Assembly: GCA_963735055.1 (NCBI GenBank)
Contig: CAVTJN010000009.1
Span: 1-64,000 of the forward strand
Length of the DNA: 64,000 nt
Source of the DNA: JBBITI01 sp963735055
Lineage (GTDB): Bacteria > Chloroflexota > Dehalococcoidia > Dehalococcoidales > UBA2162
Direction: 5' to 3'
Made by a program: the position numbers and the translations under genes. Below are positions 58,291-64,000 of this stretch, piece after piece. Every line of letters begins with the position of its first letter. Position 1 is the stretch's first letter. The notes beneath the pieces are model-generated. The model saw only the letters and a list, made by a program, of their open reading frames with translations. It was not told the DNA's origin and searched no databases.

Positions 58291-59308
58291 TCACTCTACG
58301 TTTTTTAGTACCCTCCACGCCCTCAGGGTCACCCATTTGTTGGGCTGCTTCAGGGGGCCGAAGTCCACCCAGGTCTTGCCTTTATAGTCATACTCCAAGG
58401 CCCACCGCCCCTCCCCGTCCGCCTTGGCCCGGATGAGGTCCAGTGCGGCCGCCAGACGCGGGTCCCGCCCGTAGCCCAGGCCAACCAGCGCCTCCACATT
58501 CTGCAGCAGGTCGGTCACGTAGAACACCGGAAAGCCGAACTTCCACCAGTTGCCGCTGGGTTTGGGGGCGTAACCGCTCGGATAGTCGGCTTTGGCCGGG
58601 TCCTACCGAACAAGAAAGTCCACCCCGGCCTGCATCGCCCGGTCGATGAGCGGCGTCCATCTCGCCCGGGGCAGTTTGCTGAAGGCGAGCATCACTTTCA
58701 CCGCCCCCCAGGCACAGGAGCACTTGTTGTTGGCCCCGCAGGCGAAGTTCGGGCCGCACTTGCCGGCATAGTAGCGGACCGGGGCCGTCTTGTCCGACAG
58801 CGGCGCCACGCCTTCGCCGGTGACACTCCGGGCCATCCATTCGAAGGCTGTATCCAGCCGCTTATCCGCGACAGCCCAGGTCGAGCAGGGCGGCGCACAG
58901 ATTACCCTGCAGGCAGTCGGCGGTGCCGGACGGGAGCGAATTCGCGCTGAAGCGGCCGCCTTCGGCCGCGCTGCCCCTCTTGGAAAGCGCGTGGTCCAGG
59001 AGGTAGGCGCCGGCCACGCCGACGCGTTCATCCTCGGCGGCCGACGCCCCCAGCTGGGCGAGGAGAATGACCGACCACACGGTCGACCGGTACTTGGGAT
59101 AGTAGCCGGGGCCGGCCTCAAGCCAGTAGCCGGCGGCTTCCATTTGGTCCAGTACCCGGGCAATCGGCCCTTCCCGGTGGGCCCGGGTCCGGGCGGCACT
59201 TAGCTCAGCGGGAGCGGCGTCGACCAGGTCCCGCAGGGCGAGGTACCGGACTCCAATGTCGGCCGGCTCCAGCAGCCAGTCCAGCGTCCGGTCTTGCGTC
59301 TTGTTCAT
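58291..59308 (-). CDS. Alpha/alpha-toroid (prenyltransferase-like) protein, frame broken twice
   Basis: About 339 residues joined: TLDWLLEPADIGVRYLALRDL, YYPKYRSTVWSVILLAQLGA, GNLCAALLDLG, YAGKCGPNFACGANNKCSCAWGAVKVMLAFSKLP, WWKFGFPVFYVTDLLQN and PNKWVTLRAWRVLK. The repeated short helices are typical of terpenoid-cyclase-type toroids. I recall such proteins being misannotated as nitrogen-fixation proteins. Frame changes near 58866 and 58602. The start (59308 or 59326) is uncertain. The cysteine-rich segment CGPNFACGANNKCSC may bind metal. Function unknown. Confidence 0.7.
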
Positions 59309-59680
59309 CCCGCCATATCGCTCCATTCCTCGCTATCCCGCCATTCCCGCCGAAGGTGGTCAACGCTTTGATCCATGAAACTCGTCCCGTGCCCCGACAC
59401 GGAAACGGGCCCGTCCTCAAGGCTTGCCCTTGAGGGAATCCATCCTTTCTCGTCATTCGCTGCGGACGCAGGAATCTACGTCGGGTGGGGGACGTGGATG
59501 GCCGGGTCAAGCCCGGCCATGACGAATATGAGACTCGCCATTCCCGTCGATGATGGTCAACGCCTCGATCCACGCAAGCAGGAATCCACGCCGGGGTGTG
59601 GGGCGTGGATGGCCTGGTTTCCGCGATGGGTGGACAACCACAGGGGGTCCAGGCCCGGCCATGACATTGTGGACAGGCCC
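59309..59680. other. Repeat-rich intergenic region
   Basis: 372 nt with several GGCCGGGTCAAGCCCGGCC and GGAATCCACGCCGGGG-like repeats (59495-59680). Coding-looking frames here are translations of repeats. No gene. Confidence 0.5.
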
Positions 59681-60469
59681 TCACGGCAGACTCCGCTTGG
59701 CCTCGTTCCACAGTTCGTTCTGCTTGTCCGGAGAAAGACCGGCAAAGCTCAGACCACGCTCGCGGCACCGCCTTTCCATGAAAGTGAAGCGCCGGAAGAA
59801 GCGCTCGTTGGCCTCCCGGAGCACCGTCTCCGAATCGATGCCCTGCCGGCGGCCGAAATTCACCAGGGTAAACAGCAGATCGCCGAACTCGTTGGCCTTC
59901 TCCCCCGCCGACCCCGCCTCCTGAAACTCTTTCACCTCTTCCGCTACCTTGTCCACCACCCCCTGGATATCCTTCCAGTCGAACCCGGCGTCGGCCACCC
60001 GCCGCTGGATCTCCTGGGCGTAGGCCAGGGCGGGCATCTGTTTGGGCACACTGTCCAGCATCGAGGCGTCGGGACTTCGTTCGGCCTTTTTCAGGTCCTC
60101 CCAGTTGCGCACCACCTCTTCGGCGCTGCCCACGGTGACGTCGCCGAAGACATGGGGATGACGGTAGATAAGCTTCCGGTTGATGGCAGTGAGGACGTCG
60201 GCCAGTTCAAACTCGCCGGCCTCCCGGGCAATTTCGGCATGCAGCACGATCTGGAGCAGAATGTCGCCCAGTTCCTGGCGCAGCTTGTCCGGATCGCCTT
60301 CGTCCAGGGCGGCCAGGGCTTCGTAGCATTCTTCGAGCAGATACTCCCGCAGCGAGGCGTGGGTCTGTTTTCGATCCCAGGGACAGCCGCCCGGCGCCCG
60401 GAGACGGGCGATGATTTCCACCAGGGCGTCGAACTTACTGAGATCGTCCGGCGGTTTGAAGTCAGGCAT
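59681..60469 (-). CDS. mazG: Nucleoside triphosphate pyrophosphohydrolase MazG
   Basis: 262 residues with tandem MazG domains. GGCPWDRKQTHASLREYLLEE is the usual N-terminal motif; LLEECYEAL and LGDILLQIVLHAEIA carry the metal-binding Glu and Asp residues; FGDLLFTLVNFGRR is the second domain. It hydrolyses non-canonical NTPs. It follows fmt by 14 nt on the same strand. Confidence 0.94.
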   Translation of the reverse strand: MPDFKPPDDLSKFDALVEIIARLRAPGGCPWDRKQTHASLREYLLEECYEALAALDEGDPDKLRQELGDILLQIVLHAEIAREAGEFELADVLTAINRKLIYRHPHVFGDVTVGSAEEVVRNWEDLKKAERSPDASMLDSVPKQMPALAYAQEIQRRVADAGFDWKDIQGVVDKVAEEVKEFQEAGSAGEKANEFGDLLFTLVNFGRRQGIDSETVLREANERFFRRFTFMERRCRERGLSFAGLSPDKQNELWNEAKRSLP

Positions 60470-60483
60470 GGTTCACCCCGTAC

Positions 60484-61443
60484 TCACCCCCAGCACCGCC
60501 CCCACCATTTGCCGCTGTCCCGCACGAAGGCGGCCGCCGGCATCGCCTTCTTGCCCTCCATCTGGACCACCTGGAGACCCAGGACGCCGGCGCCGGTGGT
60601 CACACCGATACCGCCCTGGTGGCCCAGATCGATGACCCGGCCCGGCGCCTCCGCGTCTGTGGCCGCGCCCGGCACCGCCGTCGCCTCCAGGATCCGTAAC
60701 TGCCGGCCCTGCCAGGTGGTACTGGCACCCGGCCACGGATTGTAGGCGCGTACCCGACGCCAGATATCAACCGCCGGCAGCCGCCAGTCGATCTCGCCGT
60801 CGGCTTTCACCAGCTTCTGGCAGTAACTGGCCGTCGCTTCGTCCTGCGGCCGGGCCGCAATGCCGCCGTCTTTCAGCCAGAGCGACAGCACATGCAGCAG
60901 GAGCGGCGCCCCAACGCGGGCCAGTGTATCGGACAGGGAACCGGCAGTGTCGGCGGGCGATATGGGGACGGCGGCGCGGGCCAGGATAGGTCCGGTGTCG
61001 ATACCGGCGTCGAGCAGCATCACCGACACGCCGGTGAACTCATCACCGGCCAGGATCGCCGCCGGCACCGGCGAAACGCCCCGGAACCGCGGCAGCAGCG
61101 ACGGATGGACATTGAGACAGCCCCGGCGGGGAACGTCCAGAATCGCCTGAGGCAGGATCTGGCCGTAGGCCGCCACCACCGCCACATCCGGTTTCAGGGC
61201 GGCCAGTCCCGATAGGGATGCCACCGCCTGCTCATCCCGGAAACTGCCGGGCTGTTCCACCGTAAGACCGAGTTCGAGAGCGGCCCGCTTGACCGGGCAC
61301 GCCGCCACCCCCCGTCCCCGTCCGGAGCTCTTGTCCGGCTGGGTGTATACTTTGACCACGTCGCAGTCGTTGGCCACCAGGTAGCGCAGGATGACCGCGG
61401 CAAAGTCCGGCGTACCCATAAAAGCAACTCGTGGACGGTCCAT
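60484..61443 (-). CDS. fmt: Methionyl-tRNA formyltransferase
   Basis: 319 residues. RVAFMGTPDFAAVILRYL, LNVHPSLLPRFRG and LLDAGIDTGPIL give the catalytic Asn, His and Asp residues; the C-terminal OB-like domain (VRAYNPWPGASTTWQG) is complete. It formylates initiator Met-tRNA. Divergent from dnaA. Confidence 0.95.
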   Translation of the reverse strand: MDRPRVAFMGTPDFAAVILRYLVANDCDVVKVYTQPDKSSGRGRGVAACPVKRAALELGLTVEQPGSFRDEQAVASLSGLAALKPDVAVVAAYGQILPQAILDVPRRGCLNVHPSLLPRFRGVSPVPAAILAGDEFTGVSVMLLDAGIDTGPILARAAVPISPADTAGSLSDTLARVGAPLLLHVLSLWLKDGGIAARPQDEATASYCQKLVKADGEIDWRLPAVDIWRRVRAYNPWPGASTTWQGRQLRILEATAVPGAATDAEAPGRVIDLGHQGGIGVTTGAGVLGLQVVQMEGKKAMPAAAFVRDSGKWWGRCWG

Positions 61444-61658
61444 CTCGGACGTAATTCTAGCACCAAAACTAGATTACTACCACGAAACGCGAATGGTGTC
61501 TGGCAGCGAAAATCGGCGTAAAACGAAGAGCGCGGTAGACATCGCAAGGGAGGACAACCTCGCGCGTTGTCCCAGAACCAGCCCAGCAACCCTTGCCAAG
61601 TCGCCAACGGCGGCGCTATTCTAGTTCAAGTTTCCGGTCTAATTCCAAGTTTTTTATC

Positions 61659-61688
61659 GCCCGCAGCGGTCGCGCTATGGGCTTTTTT
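61659..61688 (+). promoter_or_regulatory. Hairpin and T-run just ahead of dnaA
   Basis: GCCCGCAGCG and CGCTATGGGC form an 8-of-10 bp stem around GTCG, followed by TTTTTT (61683-61688). It has the form of an intrinsic terminator and ends 13 nt before the dnaA start codon. Confidence 0.5.
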
Positions 61689-61701
61689 AGGGGGGGCTTG
61701 T

Positions 61702-63043
61702 TTGAACGACACCACGTCGCTCAAGGCGGTTTGGGATGCCGCCCTGGGTGAGTTGCAGATACAGGTCAACAAGTCGAACTACGACACCTGGCTCAAGAAG
61801 ACAACTGCGCTCAGCCACAAGGATGGCGAATTCGTGGTTGCCGTGCCGAGCACCTTCGTAGCCGAATACCTGGACCATAACCAGCGCTCGCTGGTGGAAA
61901 AGGTCCTTACCGGCGTCCTCCACCAGGAAGTGGCGGTCCACTTTCAGGTGGCGCAATCCGCAGCGGCGGAGGCCGGCACCATGCCGCGGCGGCTCGGCGG
62001 TCCCGGCCCAACAGGGCTGCCTGCCCCTGTTCAACCCCCGGTACACTTTCGACAGTTTCGTTACCGGCCAGTGCAACCAGCTCGCGTTCGCCGCGTCCGT
62101 GGCCGTGGCCACCGATCCGGGCGCGTCCTACAATCCGCTGTTCCTCTACGGGGGCGCCGGCCTGGGCAAGACGCACCTGCTGCAGGCGATCGGCCACGCC
62201 GCGGTGGCCAACAACCTCAGAGTCGTCTGCGTCAGCGCCGAGCAGTATACCAACGAACTCATGTCCGCCATCCGGTTGCGCCAGACCCACGAGCTGCTCC
62301 TGAAGTACCGCAACGCGGACATGCTGCTGGTGGACGACGTGCAGTTCTTCGGCGGCAAGCAGAAGACCGGCGAGAACTTCTTCCACACCTTCGATGAGCT
62401 GCACAATGCCGGCCGGCAGATCGTGATCACCAGCGACCGCCCCCCCAAGGCCATCCCCCTGTTGCCGGAGCGGCTGTGCTCCCGTTTCGAATGGGGCCTG
62501 GTGACCGAAGTCCAGCCCCCGGGCTATGAGACGCGGCTGGCCATTCTGCAGGGCAAGACCCATGAGGATGGGGTGGACCTTTCCGGGGACGTTCTCGAAT
62601 TCCTGGCTGCCCAGGTGCAGCATAACATCCGGGTCCTCGAAGGCTCCCTTAACCGGGTGGTGGCCTACGCCAAACTCATCCGCGCCACCGTCACCCCGCA
62701 ACTGGCCGCCCAGGCCATCAAGGACATCGGCGGCGGCGCCGCGGCGGCCCCGATGCTCACCGCCGGCCGGATCATCGACGCCGTGGCCCGGAGCTTCCAG
62801 CTGGACCCGTCCCAGCTCATCGGCAAGAACCGGGACAAGGAGACCACCTCCGCCCGCCGCGTGGCCATGTTCCTGTTGCGGCAGCACACCAACTTCTCCC
62901 TCAACCAGATCGGCCAGGAACTGGGCGGACGCGATGCCGCCGCCGTCACCAACTCGTGCCGCAAGGTCGCCGGTGACGTGGAGTCGAACCCCTTTCTGCG
63001 ACGGAAACTAAACGACCTTCAACAAGTACTGGGTCCGGGTTAG
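61702..63043 (+). CDS. dnaA: Chromosomal replication initiator DnaA, one frame change
   Basis: About 447 residues joined. Domain I (LKAVWDAALGELQIQVNKSNYDTWLKKT), then NPRYTFDSFVTGQCNQLA, Walker A GGAGLGKTHLLQAI, LLVDDVQFFGGK, ITSDRPPKAIPLLPERL, and C-terminal helix-turn-helix with GGRDAAAVTNSCRK. The frame changes near 62020 between the linker (GPTGLPAP) and domain III. TTG start with a run of G upstream. Since DnaA is essential, the break is almost certainly a sequencing error. Confidence 0.95.
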
Positions 63044-63568
63044 CCCTCCGCCTTTTGATTTCTCCCGCAACAATTGGCCCCGCGTTGCGCCTCCTTTGTG
63101 TTTGTTTTGTGATTTCCGGTCTGACCATCGAGTCCAGGATTCACCGTTAGTTGCCGTCCGGCCGTCCACCACTCGTAAACGGCGTACTGCTATACTATTA
63201 CTACGACGGTTTACTTATACGCTTTAAGAATTAAAGAACGAGTGGATATTATAACGACGTTATTGACTTTAATACATGAGTATCGACAGAAGGGGGTAAG
63301 GGAGACGTCGAACCCTGCCCGCTCGTCATTCCTGCGGAAGCAGGAATCCACGTGAGTTGGGGCGGTGGGTGGCCTGGTCCCCCGATCAGGTCTGGTCTCC
63401 GATGGTCAAGGGGACACTCGGCACCAGCGATAGCTTAACCGCAAGCGGTTAACCCTTGACCATTCCTCGCGACGCTCGGAAGGGGGACGACCATTCTCCG
63501 CTGCGCTACGAAGAGGGCAGGCAAGCCCGACCATGACGAACATGAGGGAATCCAGGTCGCTGTACCGC
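63044..63568. other. Intergenic region downstream of dnaA with AT-rich island and repeats
   Basis: 525 nt. Positions 63180-63290 are strongly AT-rich. CCACTCGT (63169-63176) and ACGAGTGG (63238-63245) form an inverted repeat within it. A palindrome at 63328-63347 (ATTCCTGCGGAAGCAGGAAT) and other repeats follow. No gene. Confidence 0.55.
63328..63347. repeat. Palindromic extragenic repeat
   Basis: ATTCCTGCGGAAGCAGGAAT, a diverged member of the family seen at 37910-37929 and 58168-58273. Confidence 0.7.
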
Positions 63569-63863
63569 ATGAAATACTCGTACGTTTATGTTCTGGCCAG
63601 CCGGCGCTAACGGGACCCTCTATATTGGTGTCACTGGCGATATCCTCAGGCGGGTCGCAGAGCATAAGCAAGACGTTGTCGAGGGATTCACGAAACGATA
63701 CGGGGTCCACATGCTGGTCTACTATGAACAGGCGGAGAGCATAGTGTCCGCAATCCAGAGAGAAAAGCAACTGAAGAAGTGGAAGCGGACGTGGAAGATA
63801 CAACTGATAGAGAGACTCAATCCTGCATGGAAAGACCTCTATGATGAGTTGATCGAACCCTAG
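63569..63863 (+). CDS. GIY-YIG domain protein, one frame change
   Basis: About 98 residues: MKYSYVYVLASRR then, after one extra T at 63608, NGTLYIGVTGDILRRVAEHK, GFTKRYGVHMLVYYE, REKQLKKWKRTWKIQLIERL and NPAWKDLYDEL. This is the small UPF0213-type GIY-YIG protein common in bacteria, with the Tyr, Arg and Glu active-site residues. Its cellular role is not established. Confidence 0.85.
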
Positions 63864-63901
63864 ACGATGGGGGAGCCAGGATCATTCCAGCCCTTATCGT
63901 C

Positions 63902-63921
63902 ATTCCCGTGAAAACGGGAAT
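63902..63921. repeat. Palindromic extragenic repeat at the window end
   Basis: ATTCCCGTGAAAACGGGAAT, 8-bp arms around GAAA, in a stretch that continues with GGCCGGGTCGAGCCCGGCC-like repeat to the window end. Confidence 0.7.
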
Positions 63922-64000
63922 CCAGGGGTGAGGCGGGGTATGGATGGCCGGGTCGAGCCCGGCCATGACGAACATGAGGCTCGTCATTCCTGCGGAGCTT

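Noticed and set aside
61702..63043. Programmed frameshift in dnaA (and pstC)
   Set aside because: No slippery site with downstream structure is apparent, and many unrelated genes in the window show the same type of break.

Overview
The window is 64 kb of a high-GC bacterial genome (most genes lie near 60% GC) with no rRNA, tRNA, CRISPR array or transposase that I could recognise. The gene set suggests a free-living anaerobe: an aldehyde:ferredoxin oxidoreductase with a Tat-exported iron-sulfur partner, several 4Fe-4S proteins, nitroreductases, aconitase X and methylglyoxal synthase. Start codons are often GTG or TTG, and intergenic regions carry many short palindromic repeats of the ATTCCCGCG...CGCGGGAAT type. 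This would fit Chloroflexota, possibly Dehalococcoidia, but that is an inference from style and content; no phylogenetic marker was compared.

Layout. 0.2-4.1 kb: a nitroreductase, a small membrane protein, and MATE and MFS transporters. 4.3-14.4 kb: a pentose/pentoside utilisation cluster (GH3 glycosidase, xylitol dehydrogenase, xylulokinase, SDR dehydrogenase, TIM-barrel isomerase, fucose-isomerase-like protein, GH51 arabinofuranosidase). 14.6-23.5 kb: serine O-acetyltransferase, PIG-L deacetylase, three iron-sulfur or nitroreductase proteins, DNA polymerase IV, DUF4389 membrane proteins and a small RHH-like regulator with its own operator. 23.8-29.9 kb: dehydrogenase, two-subunit aconitase X, FMN reductase, HTH plus HD-GYP proteins, nitroreductase, DUF2807. 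30.1-37.9 kb: a complete phosphate regulon (PhoB/PhoR-like pair, methylglyoxal synthase, pstSCAB, phoU) with two 11-bp-period Pho-box arrays. 38.2-43.6 kb: a four-repeat protein, aldehyde:ferredoxin oxidoreductase, Tat-dependent 4Fe-4S protein, TatA and FdhD. 44-50 kb: pirin, RHH regulator, flavodoxin, a decayed HicA-like gene, two HtrA-like proteases and a NarL-type regulator. 50.6-57.6 kb: a two-gene putative defence module, a PLD-SNF2 helicase followed 6 nt later by an Eco57I-type DNA methyltransferase with a C-terminal AlbA/Schlafen-like domain. 57.8-63.9 kb: TIGR04076 protein, an alpha/alpha-toroid-like protein, mazG, fmt, dnaA and a GIY-YIG protein.

About 18 genes are broken by single-base frame changes, many of them in short homopolymers. 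The breaks leave conserved motifs intact and hit essential genes such as dnaA, so most look like sequencing or assembly indels, not true pseudogenes. They cluster (4-14 kb, 17-21 kb, 40-42 kb, 47-59 kb) and are absent from 22-34 kb. I report such genes as single CDS spans and state where the frame changes.

Functional picture: the phosphate regulon couples phosphate uptake to the methylglyoxal bypass. The sugar cluster has glycosidases without signal peptides, which suggests internal hydrolysis of imported pentose oligosaccharides. The AOR cluster may place an oxidoreductase complex on the outer face of the membrane. The helicase-methyltransferase pair and the four-repeat protein are the least explained parts of the window.
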